From: Telluria mixta
GTDB taxonomy: Bacteria; Pseudomonadota; Gammaproteobacteria; Burkholderiales; Burkholderiaceae_D
Assembly (NCBI RefSeq): GCF_029223865.1
Contig: NZ_CP119520.1
Coordinates: forward strand, 1,426,001 to 1,490,000
Length of the DNA: 64,000 bases
Direction: 5' to 3'
Every line of letters starts with the position of its first letter. Position 1 is the first letter of the stretch. Below are positions 16,570-26,200 of this stretch, piece after piece. The position numbers and the translations under genes were made by a program. The notes under the pieces were generated by a model that saw only the letters and a list, made by a program, of their open reading frames with translations, was not told the origin of the DNA and ran no database searches.

Positions 16570-17144
16570 TGTACGTGCCGACGCAGTTTGCCGTGGCCGA
16601 CCAGGCCGACATGCTGGACCTCATCGCCGCCAATCCGCTGGGCGCGCTCGTGCGCCTCGGCCCAGGCGGGCTGGAAGGAGACCACATCCCGTTCGAGCTG
16701 GCGGCGCCCACCGACGCGGCGCCGCACGGCCTGCTGCGTGCCCACGTGGCACGCGCGAATCCGATCTGGCGGGCGGACGATGCATCGGTGCTCGTGCTGT
16801 TCCAGGGCGCGTCCAGCTATGTGTCGCCGCTGCTGTACGACGTCGAGACGGCCGGGGGACGCGTGGTGCCGACGTGGAATTACCAGGTCGTCCATGCGCA
16901 CGGACGGCTGCGCGCGATCGACGATCCGGCGTGGATTCTCGGCCAGATGACGCGGCTGACGGGGCGCCATGAAGATGCGCGCGACGGGTGGAAGGTAGAG
17001 GACGCGCCGCGCGAGTTCATCGACAGGATCGTGCGGACGACCGTCGGCATCGAGATCGCGATCGAGCGCCTCGAAGCGAAATTCAAGATGAGCCAGAACC
17101 GCACGCCCGACGAGCGGGCGCGCGTGCTGGCTGCGATGGCGTAG
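16569..17144 (+). CDS. PaiB-like FMN-binding protein
   Basis: This 191-residue protein of the PaiB family, flavin-binding split-barrel proteins annotated as negative regulators in Bacillus, starts MYVPTQFAV. Family blocks are DHIPFEL, RANPIWR, the FQGASSYVSPLLY stretch, VVPTWNYQVVHAHGR and the C-terminal IEIAIERLEAKFKMSQNR. The start overlaps the OsmC stop by one base. Pairing with OsmC under a MocR regulator suggests a response to oxidative or amine stress. Whether it regulates transcription or is an FMN enzyme cannot be told. Confidence 0.9.
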   Translation: MYVPTQFAVADQADMLDLIAANPLGALVRLGPGGLEGDHIPFELAAPTDAAPHGLLRAHVARANPIWRADDASVLVLFQGASSYVSPLLYDVETAGGRVVPTWNYQVVHAHGRLRAIDDPAWILGQMTRLTGRHEDARDGWKVEDAPREFIDRIVRTTVGIEIAIERLEAKFKMSQNRTPDERARVLAAMA

Positions 17145-17158
17145 TGCCGTGTGTCGGC

Positions 17159-17962
17159 TTATTTACCGGAAGTCGTTCCGGATTTAGCCATGTGCATCTG
17201 CTGGGCCGACTTCAGGTGCTGCTCGACGACCGGCATGTGCTGGTCGGCGAGCGCCTTCACGTCCGGATCCTTGATCTTCTTGGCGTCGCTGGTCAGCTTG
17301 GCCTTGGTGTCCTTGTGGTCCTTCACGCCGGCGCCTGCCATGTAGGCCTTGTCGAACGCGTCGCCGCTCAGTTTTTCCAGCTTGGCGGACATCGCCTTGT
17401 GCTTGGCGTCCAGCTCGGTCGGCAGGGTCACGCCGCGCGCCTGAGCCAGCGCCTGCACCTTAGACAGTGCCTGGCCGTGGTCGTCGACCATCTGCTGGGC
17501 GAAGGCTTTCACGTCGGCGTTCTGGCTCTTGCTCAGGGCCAGCTTGCCGGTCTCGACTTCAGCCATGTCTGCCATCGCCATGTCCTTGACGGCTTTCTCG
17601 TCGGACGCGCTCAGCTTGGCGCCGCTGGCTGGCGCACCCGCTGCGGCCTGGCCGGCACCACTGGCGCCCATGCTCGAGCTGGTCGAGGACTGGCCCAACA
17701 TGCCCGCGGCGCCATGACCGGTCATGCCGGCCGCGCCGGTCTGGTTGGCGCGGTTTTCCATGCCCGTGCTGTTGGTGTTGTCGATGGTGCCCTCGCGGGT
17801 GGTTTTACCCGAGGTGTTCTGTTTGCCGGGGGTGCTGCTGGTACCCGTCTGGCTCGGGGTCTGGCTGACCGCCGCCGTCTGGGCGTGGACGCCGACGGCA
17901 GTGAACATGGCGGCCACTGCCGACACGGCCAGCAGCCCTTTCAAGGTGTTCTTGTTCTGCAT
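17159..17962 (-). CDS. Exported DUF4142 protein
   Basis: This 267-residue protein has a Sec signal peptide ending near VGVHAQ (residue 28). A low-complexity Gly/Ser/Thr/Ala/Met linker covers roughly 30-118. A helical, ferritin-like DUF4142 domain covers about 120-258 (DMAEVETGKLALSKSQN, VKAFAQQMVDDHGQALSKV, HLKSAQQMHM). Proteins of this type are common periplasmic or envelope proteins of unknown function. It stands alone, convergent with the PaiB gene. The 286 bases upstream (17963-18248) hold no supportable gene. Confidence 0.88.
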   Translation of the reverse strand: MQNKNTLKGLLAVSAVAAMFTAVGVHAQTAAVSQTPSQTGTSSTPGKQNTSGKTTREGTIDNTNSTGMENRANQTGAAGMTGHGAAGMLGQSSTSSSMGASGAGQAAAGAPASGAKLSASDEKAVKDMAMADMAEVETGKLALSKSQNADVKAFAQQMVDDHGQALSKVQALAQARGVTLPTELDAKHKAMSAKLEKLSGDAFDKAYMAGAGVKDHKDTKAKLTSDAKKIKDPDVKALADQHMPVVEQHLKSAQQMHMAKSGTTSGK

Positions 17963-18248
17963 GTTTCGCTCTCCTGAACTCTGTTATGAAGTTGGCGCCT
18001 GGCGGGGGCCGCAGTGCGCAAGCTCGTGTTGGAATGACAACGGCCGTGGCAAAGTGTATCGCCGTGTTTTCTTGAACAGCGCGCGTTAGCCAACAGGAAA
18101 GTTTTATCGATATGCGCATTTTTCATGATGACTTGCATGCAATGGCTGACATGAATTCATTTCGCCCGGCGCTGAGATTTCCTCGTTTGTCCGGCCGGCG
18201 GCCATCCGCGAACATGGCGTCACCAACGACACTTTCAGGAGACGGAAC

Positions 18249-18987
<739 letters not shown>

Positions 18988-18998
<11 letters not shown>

Positions 18999-19911
18999 AG
19001 TCAGCGAATCCCCGGATCCACTCCACGACCGTCCGCACCCCCTGCAACCCTTCCCGGCTCTTCGGGACGACCAGGTGGTGCGCGGTCGCCTCGATGGCGA
19101 GTTCGCCGAACGGGCACACCAGCTTCCCCTGCCGCAGGTAATCGTGCACGAGCACCGTGCTCTCGATGCACATGCCGAGTCCGTTTTCCGCCGCGCTGAG
19201 CGTCATGAAGGCGCGGTCCAGGCGCAGGCCCCGCACGGGGCTGCCGCAATCCGGCGCGAAGCGCGCGATCCAGTCGTCCCACGACGTCAGCGAGACGTCG
19301 TTCTGGATCAGGTAGAAATTCTCGATGTCGCCCGGCGGCAAAGGCAGCGTCCAGCCCTCCACGAGCCCGGGACTGCACACCGGCACATAGCGTTCGCTCT
19401 CCGAAATCGGCTCGATGTGCACGCCCGTCGATGCCGGCGGCCGCCCATACGTCACCGCCACGTCGACGCCGCTGCTGGAAAAATCCGGCGCCTGGTGCAC
19501 GGCCCACAGCCGCACGTCGATCTCGGGATGGGCGCGCAGGAACGCGGGCAGGCGCGGCATGATCCAGATCGCGGCGTAGCTGGGCGCGCACTGGATCGTC
19601 ACCACCTGCTGGCGGCTGCTGCGGTCGAGGATCGTGCGCAGCTCGTCGTCGATGTCGGCGAACGAACGCCGGATCACGTCATACAGGCGCGCCCCTTCCG
19701 CCGTGGGTACGACGCCGCGCCGCGCGCGTTCGAACAGCAGGGTGCCCAGCGCCTCTTCCAAGGTCTGGATCGAATGGCTGACGGCGGACGACGTGATCGA
19801 CAGTTCCTGCGCGGCCGCCGCGAACGACCGGTGCATGTAGGCCGCCTCGAACGCCTGCAGTCCCTTGAGTGAAGCCTTGCGCAACGCGCGGTATCGCTGA
19901 ACTGGTTTCAT
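18988..19911 (-). CDS. LysR-family transcriptional regulator (GcvA-like)
   Basis: This 307-residue regulator has an N-terminal winged helix-turn-helix (about 15-75: LKGLQAFEAAYMHRSFAAAA, SITSSAVSHSIQTLE) and a C-terminal periplasmic-binding-like effector domain. It is transcribed away from the transketolase genes, whose start lies 84 bases off, so it most likely controls that operon and itself from the shared gap. Its 3' end overlaps the convergent SDR gene by 11 bases. The ligand is unknown. Confidence 0.92.
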
Positions 19912-19995
19912 CTATCGCCAAGAATTACTCGCTATACGGTCGGGACGGCCCTTCCTACACTGGACCCATTCGAACAACCGCAACCGGAGACACCA

Positions 19996-20838
19996 ATGGA
20001 ACATCCGCACGCCGCCCTGAAGAGCGCGGCCTACCGCATCCGCCGCTACGCCCTGCGCATGGGCGAGGTCCAGGGCCAGGGCTATGTCGGGCAGGCGCTC
20101 GGCATGGCCGACATCCTCGCCGTCGCTTACCGGCACGCGCTGCATTATCGGCCGGAAGCGCCGGAATGGGAAGGCCGTGACCGATTCCTGCTGTCGCACG
20201 GCCATTATGCGATCGCGCTGTACGCCGCGCTGCTGGAAGCGGGCATCCTGCCGGAAGAGGAACTCGAGACCTACGGCAGCGACGACAGCCGCCTGCCGAT
20301 GTCCGGCATGGCCACCTACACGCCCGGCATGGAAATCTCCGGCGGCTCGCTGGGCCAGGGCCTCACGATCGCCGTCGGCATGGCGCTGGGCCTGCGCCAG
20401 AAGAACAATCCGGCGTTCGTCTACAACTCGATGTCCGACGGCGAGCTCGACGAAGGCTCGACGTGGGAAGCGGCGCTGTCCGCGGCCCACTTCGGCCTCG
20501 GCAACCTCATCACGCTCGTCGACATCAACAACCAGCAGGCGGACGGCCCGTCGACGAAAATCCTCGGCTTCGAGCCGCTCGTGCAGAAGTGGGAATCGTT
20601 CGGCTGGTTCGTGCAGCGCGCCGACGGCAACGACATCGGCGCCGTGCTGGCCGCCTTCGATGCCGCGCGCAATCATCCGAAGGCGCAGCCGCGCGTGATC
20701 CTGTTCGACACGCTGATGGGCAGCGGGGTGCCATTCCTCGAACAACGCGACAAGAACCATTTCATCCGCGTCGAAGCCGACGAATGGCAGCAGGCCATCG
20801 CCATCCTCGACGCCCGCCACGCAGGAGACCAGTCATGA
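19996..20838 (+). CDS. Transketolase, N-terminal (TPP-binding) subunit
   Basis: This 280-residue subunit of a split transketolase binds thiamine diphosphate and carries the pyrophosphate domain. Family blocks include FLLSHGHYAIALYAAL, SGGSLGQGL and the TPP motif region SDGELDEGSTWEAA...DINN. The usual first glycine of the GDG motif is serine here, which is uncommon though the metal-binding Asp and NN are kept. The stop overlaps the start of the C-terminal subunit (ATGA). Split transketolases often serve specialised sugar pathways rather than the central pentose phosphate cycle. The substrate is unknown. Confidence 0.93.
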   Translation: MEHPHAALKSAAYRIRRYALRMGEVQGQGYVGQALGMADILAVAYRHALHYRPEAPEWEGRDRFLLSHGHYAIALYAALLEAGILPEEELETYGSDDSRLPMSGMATYTPGMEISGGSLGQGLTIAVGMALGLRQKNNPAFVYNSMSDGELDEGSTWEAALSAAHFGLGNLITLVDINNQQADGPSTKILGFEPLVQKWESFGWFVQRADGNDIGAVLAAFDAARNHPKAQPRVILFDTLMGSGVPFLEQRDKNHFIRVEADEWQQAIAILDARHAGDQS

Positions 20839-21836
20839 GCACCGCAACCCCGAACAAACCGCGCCTGACCACGTCGGCGATGATCGCCTCCATCGCCGCC
20901 GAAGGCCAGCGCACGCAGAGCGCCCCGTTCGGCAACGCGCTGGTGGCACTGGCGCGCGACCGCAAGGACATCGTCGGCATGAGCGCCGACCTCGCCAAGT
21001 ACACCGACCTGCACCTGTTCGCGCAGGCCTATCCGGAACGCTTCTTTCAGATGGGCATGGCGGAGCAGCTGCTGATGGGTGCCGCCGGCGGCATGGCCAA
21101 GGAAGGCTTTACGCCGTTCGTCACCACCTACGCCGTGTTCGCGTCGCGCCGCGCCTACGACTTCATCCACCAGGTCATCGCGGAAGAAAACCTGAACGTC
21201 AAGATCGCCTGCGCGCTGCCGGGCCTGACGACGGGCTACGGCCCCAGCCACCAGGCGACCGAGGACATCGCCATCTTCCGCGGCGTGCCGGGACTCACCA
21301 TCGTCGACCCGTGCGACGCGCTCGACACTGAGCAGGCCGTGACCGCGATCGCGGCGCACCAGGGCCCCGTCTACATGCGCCTGCTGCGCGGCAAGGTGCC
21401 GCTCGTGCTGGACGAGTACGACTACAAGTTCGAACTCGGCAAGGCGAAACTGCTGCGCGACGGCCGCGACGTGCTCGTGATCTCCAGTGGCATCATGACG
21501 ATGCGCGCGCTGGAAGTGGCCGAGGCGCTGAAGGCGGACAACGTCGGCGTGGCCGTGCTGCACACGCCCACCATCAAGCCGCTGGATGAGGAAGCGATCA
21601 TCCGCGAAGCGAAGCGCAGCGGCCGGCTGGTCGTCGTGGCCGAGAACCATTCCGTCGTGGGCGGGCTCGGCGAAGCGGTCGCGGGCACGCTGCTGCGCGC
21701 GGGCGTGGCACCGGCATTCCGCCAGATCGCGCTGCCGGATGCCTTCCTCGACGCCGGCGCGCTGCCGACGCTGCACGACCGCTACGGCATCTCGACGCAG
21801 GCGATGGCCGCCAGCATCAAGTCCTGGCTGCGCTGA
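20835..21836 (+). CDS. Transketolase, C-terminal (pyrimidine-binding) subunit
   Basis: This 333-residue partner subunit has the pyrimidine-binding domain containing the catalytic glutamate in QMGMAEQLLMGAAGG, followed by a C-terminal transketolase domain (VLVISSGIMTMRALEVAEAL, VVVAENHSVVGGLGEAV). It is translationally coupled to the N-terminal subunit by a four-base overlap. A separate MFS gene follows after 85 bases. Together the two subunits make a full heterotetrameric enzyme. The missing kinase and isomerase in the neighbourhood leave the substrate undetermined. Confidence 0.94.
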   Translation: MSTATPNKPRLTTSAMIASIAAEGQRTQSAPFGNALVALARDRKDIVGMSADLAKYTDLHLFAQAYPERFFQMGMAEQLLMGAAGGMAKEGFTPFVTTYAVFASRRAYDFIHQVIAEENLNVKIACALPGLTTGYGPSHQATEDIAIFRGVPGLTIVDPCDALDTEQAVTAIAAHQGPVYMRLLRGKVPLVLDEYDYKFELGKAKLLRDGRDVLVISSGIMTMRALEVAEALKADNVGVAVLHTPTIKPLDEEAIIREAKRSGRLVVVAENHSVVGGLGEAVAGTLLRAGVAPAFRQIALPDAFLDAGALPTLHDRYGISTQAMAASIKSWLR

Positions 21837-21921
21837 CAGCCGCCGCACGCGCGGCCGCGCACAGGAGGCACCAAGACTTCCGGCGGCCGCGTGACACAAT
21901 GAGAACGATCTGGAGACACGG

Positions 21922-23238
21922 ATGAAAACTTCTAGCGTCACATCGCCGGCCGCCCTGGCGGCCGCCGCCACCGACCTCGAAACGCGCGCCTACGCGAAAG
22001 TCACGCGCCGGCTCGTCCCCTTCCTCATGCTGTGCTACCTGGCAGCCTACCTCGACCGCGTGAACGTCGGCTTCGCCAAGCTGCAGATGCTGAGCGACCT
22101 GCGCTGGAGCGACACGGTCTACGGCCTCGGCGCCGGCATCTTCTTCCTCGGCTACTTCCTGTTCGAGGTACCCAGCAACCTGATCCTGCACCGCTTCGGC
22201 GCGCGCCGCTGGCTGGCGCGCATCATGATCACCTGGGCCGTCATCTCGGCCAGCTTCAGCGTCGTGGGCTCACCCACGGCGTTCTACGTCATGCGCTTCC
22301 TGCTCGGCGTCGCCGAAGCGGGTTTCGCGCCGGGTGTCATCCTGTACATCACCTACTGGTTCCCGCAGGCGCGCCGCGCCAAGGTGATGGCGCTGTTCTT
22401 CATGGCGATCCCGCTCGCGAGCATCGTCGGCGCGCCGCTGTCCGGCTGGATCCTCGAGACCTTCTCCGGCGTGCACGGCCTGCGCGGCTGGCAGTGGCTG
22501 TTCGCGCTGGAGGCGCTGCCCTCGCTGCTACTGGGCGTCGCGATCCTGTTCTACCTGGACGACAGCATCGACGCGGCCCGCTGGCTCGCGCCGGACGAAA
22601 AGGCCGTCCTGCAGCGCAATCTCGCCAGCGAGAACGGCGACAAGGTCGCGCACCACTCGGCCGCCGCGTTCCTGTCCGACCGCCGTTTGTGGCTGCTCAC
22701 CGCGATCTACTTCTGCATCGTGATGGGCCAGTACGGCATCACGTTCTGGCTGCCGGCCATCGTCAGGAACGCGGGTGTCAGCGGCGCCGGCACCGTCGGC
22801 CTGCTGGCGGCGATCCCGTATCTGGTGGCCCTCGCCTGCCTGCCCCTGATCGGCCGCAGCTCCGACCGCACCAAGGCACGCCGCCTGCACACCGGCGTGC
22901 CGATGCTGGTGGCGGCGGCCGCGCTGTTCGCCCTGCCGTACACGGACGGCGTCGGTATGGCGCTCGTGCTGCTGAGCCTTGCCGCGGCCGGCGCGATCGG
23001 TTGCACGTCGCAGTTCTGGACCTTGCCCACCGCCTTCCTCGGCGGCATGACGGCGGCGGCGGGCATCGCCACCATCAACTGCATCGCCAACCTGGCCGGC
23101 TTCTTTTCCCCGTCCCTCGTCGGCTGGCTGAACGACGTCACCGGCAAGCAGGGCGCGGGCCTGATGCTCACGTCGAGCGTCCTGCTGGTGGGCGCCTGCA
23201 TGCTGGCCTTCGTGCCGAAACAGATCGTCGACCGCTGA
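21922..23238 (+). CDS. MFS transporter, anion:cation symporter type
   Basis: This 438-residue inner-membrane permease has twelve predicted helices. Signature blocks are YLAAYLDRVNVGFAKLQM in helix 1, the FLLGVAEAGFAPGVILYITY segment of helix 4, and WFPQARRAKVMALF after it, typical of the ACS family that imports organic anions such as sugar acids and dicarboxylates with protons. It lies downstream of the transketolase genes on the same strand. It suggests that the pathway substrate is an acidic compound, which is an inference from family alone. Confidence 0.92.
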   Translation: MKTSSVTSPAALAAAATDLETRAYAKVTRRLVPFLMLCYLAAYLDRVNVGFAKLQMLSDLRWSDTVYGLGAGIFFLGYFLFEVPSNLILHRFGARRWLARIMITWAVISASFSVVGSPTAFYVMRFLLGVAEAGFAPGVILYITYWFPQARRAKVMALFFMAIPLASIVGAPLSGWILETFSGVHGLRGWQWLFALEALPSLLLGVAILFYLDDSIDAARWLAPDEKAVLQRNLASENGDKVAHHSAAAFLSDRRLWLLTAIYFCIVMGQYGITFWLPAIVRNAGVSGAGTVGLLAAIPYLVALACLPLIGRSSDRTKARRLHTGVPMLVAAAALFALPYTDGVGMALVLLSLAAAGAIGCTSQFWTLPTAFLGGMTAAAGIATINCIANLAGFFSPSLVGWLNDVTGKQGAGLMLTSSVLLVGACMLAFVPKQIVDR

Positions 23239-23332
23239 GCGGTTCCCTCCCCCTGCTGTAACAGGCCCTCGCATCGCGTGGGGGCCGGGGCGGCGCACGC
23301 CCACGCACACTACAACAATCATTGGAGACAAC

Positions 23333-24367
23333 ATGAAAGCATCGCCATTGCACCTGGCGTGGTGCCTGGCCGTCTGCGCCGGCGCGCAGGCCCAGTCGAA
23401 CGTAACCGTCTACGGCCTCGTCGACATGAACGCCGGCTGGACCTCGAACCTGGCGCCGAACGGCGGCAATACGCTGCGCGTGAATTCGGGCGGCATGAAC
23501 ACGTCGCGCCTCGGCTTCCTCGGCAGCGAAGACCTCGGCGGCGGCACGAAAGCCTTGTTTCAACTTGAGATGGGCATCGCGGCCGACACGGGCGTCGCCG
23601 ACAACCCGCTGTTCAAGCGCCAGGCCACCGTCGGCCTGACGGGACGCTGGGGCACGCTGCTGCTCGGCCGCGCATTCACGACAGTCTACGACTTCGTGCT
23701 GCCCTACGACCCGATGGGCTATGCGCCGATGTATTCTTGGGCGCCCGCCGGCAATGCGAGCGGCGCCAGCAAGTACGGCATGACGCTGGCGTTCGACAAC
23801 ATGGTCAAGTACGCAGGCAAGGTCGGCAACCTGAGTGTCGGCGCCAGCTACGGCGCGGGCGAGCAGGCGGCGACGGGCGACGGCGCCAAGGGTGCGGTGG
23901 CCGCGAATTATGCGGCCGGGCCGGTGTCCGTCGTGGCGACGTACGAACGGGTGAAAGGAAACCGGAGCGACGTCGCGACGGTCTGGCATCTGGGCGCGCT
24001 GGTCGACACGGGCCGCCTGAAGCTGCAGGCCGCGATGCGCGACTACCGGCTCGATCCATCGGCGCCTGGACCGGACGTGCGTGCGCGCCTGTACTGGGGC
24101 GGTGCCAACTACCTCGTCACACCAGGGCTGACCGCGACCGGCGCCGTCTACTACCAGGACGTGAGGAACGTCCCGCGCGGGACCGACGCCGACCCGGTCA
24201 TGATCGTAGGGCGCCTTCGCTACGCACTGTCGAAGCGGACGGACCTGTATCTGACGGGGGCGTATGCGAAGGCACGGCACGGCCAGCTCGTGAGCCTCGC
24301 GCGCGACGAAGCCGGCTTCGGCAGCACGCAGCGCAGCATCGTCGCCGGCATGCAGCACCGCTTCTGA
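23333..24367 (+). CDS. General porin (Gram-negative porin family)
   Basis: This 344-residue outer-membrane porin has a signal peptide ending AGAQAQ and a mature N terminus SNVTVYGLVDMNAGW. The L3-region motif RQATVGLTGRWGTLLLGR and the C-terminal GMQHRF, with a terminal phenylalanine needed for BAM-dependent assembly, match betaproteobacterial trimeric porins. A TTGGAGACAAC ribosome site precedes the ATG. It closes the transketolase/MFS group and is probably its outer-membrane entry route. The stop is only three bases from the convergent phosphatase gene. Confidence 0.93.
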   Translation: MKASPLHLAWCLAVCAGAQAQSNVTVYGLVDMNAGWTSNLAPNGGNTLRVNSGGMNTSRLGFLGSEDLGGGTKALFQLEMGIAADTGVADNPLFKRQATVGLTGRWGTLLLGRAFTTVYDFVLPYDPMGYAPMYSWAPAGNASGASKYGMTLAFDNMVKYAGKVGNLSVGASYGAGEQAATGDGAKGAVAANYAAGPVSVVATYERVKGNRSDVATVWHLGALVDTGRLKLQAAMRDYRLDPSAPGPDVRARLYWGGANYLVTPGLTATGAVYYQDVRNVPRGTDADPVMIVGRLRYALSKRTDLYLTGAYAKARHGQLVSLARDEAGFGSTQRSIVAGMQHRF

Positions 24368-24370
24368 CGG

Positions 24371-26008
24371 TCAGCGGAAGCTCAGCGCGCCCGTCAGGTC
24401 GCCTGGCGGACGCGCCCCGCGCGCCGCGAACGCCGCGTTGCGCGCGGCCAGGCCTTCCAGCAGCGGCAGGCCGTGCAGGCGCGTGATGAAGCGCAGGATC
24501 GACGTCGTGTCGTAGAAATTGTGGTCGACGGCGCCCTTCTTCGCGTACGGCGAGATGACGATGGCCGGGATGCGCGAGCCGGGGCCCCAGCGGTCGCCCT
24601 GCGGCGGCGCGACGTGGTCCCACCAGCCGCCGTTCTCGTCGAAAGTGACGACGACGACCATGTCCTTCCACTGCGGCGATTTCTTGAGGTGCTCGATCAC
24701 GTTGGCCACGTGGGCATCGCCGGATTCGACGTCCGAATAGCCCGCGTGCAGGTTCAAATTCCCCTGCGGCTTGTAGAAGCAAACGGCGGGCAGCCGGCCT
24801 GCGATGGCGTCGGCGATGAATTTGTTGGAGATCGGGCTGTCGCCCATGCCGCCGTCGCGCAGGTGCTCGGCGCGCGCCGCGGTGCCCGGTCCGAACTGCT
24901 TGAAGTAATTGAGCGGCTGGTGGTGGAACTGGAAGTTCGGGCGCTCGCCTTCGCCGCGGCCGTCCAGCGCCGCCTGCCACGCACCCGCATACCACGCCCA
25001 GCCGACGCCCTTTTCGGACAGCAGGTCGCCAATCGTTTGATAGGTCTGCGGCGGCAGCACGGCCGGGTCGTGCGGATCGGCCAGGTGCGCATCGCCGCCC
25101 GGCGCCGGACGCACCCAGCTCGGCTGGAACGGCGGCGCCATCGTGTTGACCGCGTAGCCGTCCGGCGTGATCGCGCCGTTGTTGACGAACTTCGGCTTGC
25201 CCTCCAGCGCCGACTTCGGCGAATCCGGCGCCAGCGCGAGACGATAGCCCGTCGGGCCGTCTTCCAGCACGGCGATCTTCTTCGCGGCCGGGGTGGACGC
25301 CGCATCGAAGAATTCCGGCACGCGGCCGCTGATCAGGAACTGGTGGTTCAGGTACGAGCCGCCGAACGCGCCCATGAAGAAGTTGTCGCACAAGGTGAAT
25401 TCGCGCGCGATCTGCCACAGGCCCAGGTTCTTCGACGTCTCGCCGTAATGCCCCATCGTCAGCGCGCCGTTGTCGCCCCACGCCACGAAGCCGTCGTTCT
25501 TGCCGCCGTTGATCTGCATCTGGTTCTGGTAGAACAGATGCCACAGGTCGCGCGTGATGATCGCTTCCGGCAGCGGCTTGCCCGCGGCGTCCGTCAGCTT
25601 GAACGGCGCGTTCGGCAGGTGCTGGATGTCGTCTTCCCTGATCAGGTAATCCTTGCCGCCGATGTTCTGGCGTGCCGGCACCATGCCGCCCCAGATCTTC
25701 GGCAATTCCGGGAGGACGCTGCCGTCGCGGTCCTTCTGCGGAACGGCGTTCGCCGGCAGCGGGTGCGCGAGGCCGGGAAAGTCCGCGAACAGGTTGTTGA
25801 AGCTGCGGTTCTCCAGGTAGATCACGACGACGTTCTTGACGTGCGCCTTCAGCTTGGCGTCCAGCGAGCCGGCGGTCGGTTTGACCGCCCTGGCAGCGGG
25901 CTTCGCGTCGGCGGCCGGGGCGATCGATGCCGACAGGCCCACGGCGGCCGCGGCCTGGAAGATGCGGCGGCGCGCAGGGCTGGCGGGGTAGTCGTCGTGG
26001 TCCTGCAT
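24371..26008 (-). CDS. Exported acid phosphatase / phospholipase C-like phosphoesterase
   Basis: Secreted phosphoesterase of the AcpA/phospholipase C superfamily, 545 residues. The N terminus carries a twin-arginine-type signal (SPARRRIFQAAAAVG), implying Tat export of a folded metal enzyme. Core motifs are YLENRSFNNLF near residue 65 of the mature part and FDENGGWWDHV toward the C terminus, the two conserved metal and catalytic blocks. The ATG at 26008 is preceded by AGGAGAACGCC; an earlier ATG at 26056 lacks this site. Its probable role is release of phosphate from organic esters. Divergent from the S41 protease gene. Confidence 0.9.
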   Translation of the reverse strand: MQDHDDYPASPARRRIFQAAAAVGLSASIAPAADAKPAARAVKPTAGSLDAKLKAHVKNVVVIYLENRSFNNLFADFPGLAHPLPANAVPQKDRDGSVLPELPKIWGGMVPARQNIGGKDYLIREDDIQHLPNAPFKLTDAAGKPLPEAIITRDLWHLFYQNQMQINGGKNDGFVAWGDNGALTMGHYGETSKNLGLWQIAREFTLCDNFFMGAFGGSYLNHQFLISGRVPEFFDAASTPAAKKIAVLEDGPTGYRLALAPDSPKSALEGKPKFVNNGAITPDGYAVNTMAPPFQPSWVRPAPGGDAHLADPHDPAVLPPQTYQTIGDLLSEKGVGWAWYAGAWQAALDGRGEGERPNFQFHHQPLNYFKQFGPGTAARAEHLRDGGMGDSPISNKFIADAIAGRLPAVCFYKPQGNLNLHAGYSDVESGDAHVANVIEHLKKSPQWKDMVVVVTFDENGGWWDHVAPPQGDRWGPGSRIPAIVISPYAKKGAVDHNFYDTTSILRFITRLHGLPLLEGLAARNAAFAARGARPPGDLTGALSFR

Positions 26009-26107
26009 GGCGTTCTCCTGGGGCGCAAAGCATCGATTATCTGTGCTTTTTGCCATCAGGAAAAGAAAAAAGCGGGCGTCAATACGGGCAAAAACGACAG
26101 CAATCGC

Positions 26108-26171
26108 TTACAACGCCTTAACGCCGATTTACCCCTCTTTAACCGCGCTTAACACCCCCGCAAGCCAGAAT
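26108..26171 (+). promoter_or_regulatory. Five helically phased TTA repeats ahead of a -10 box
   Basis: TTA-centred half-sites (CTTACA, CTTAAC, TTTACC, TTTAAC, CTTAAC) occur with their A at 26110, 26120, 26131, 26141 and 26151, spacings of 10, 11, 10 and 10. The last ends about eleven bases before CAGAAT (26166-26171), a plausible -10. This layout, direct repeats replacing the -35, is the one used by PhoB/OmpR-family activators. The target would be the S41 protease gene starting at 26201. Confidence 0.45.
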
Positions 26172-26200
26172 CTCGGGAACGAATCGACGAAAGGATCACC

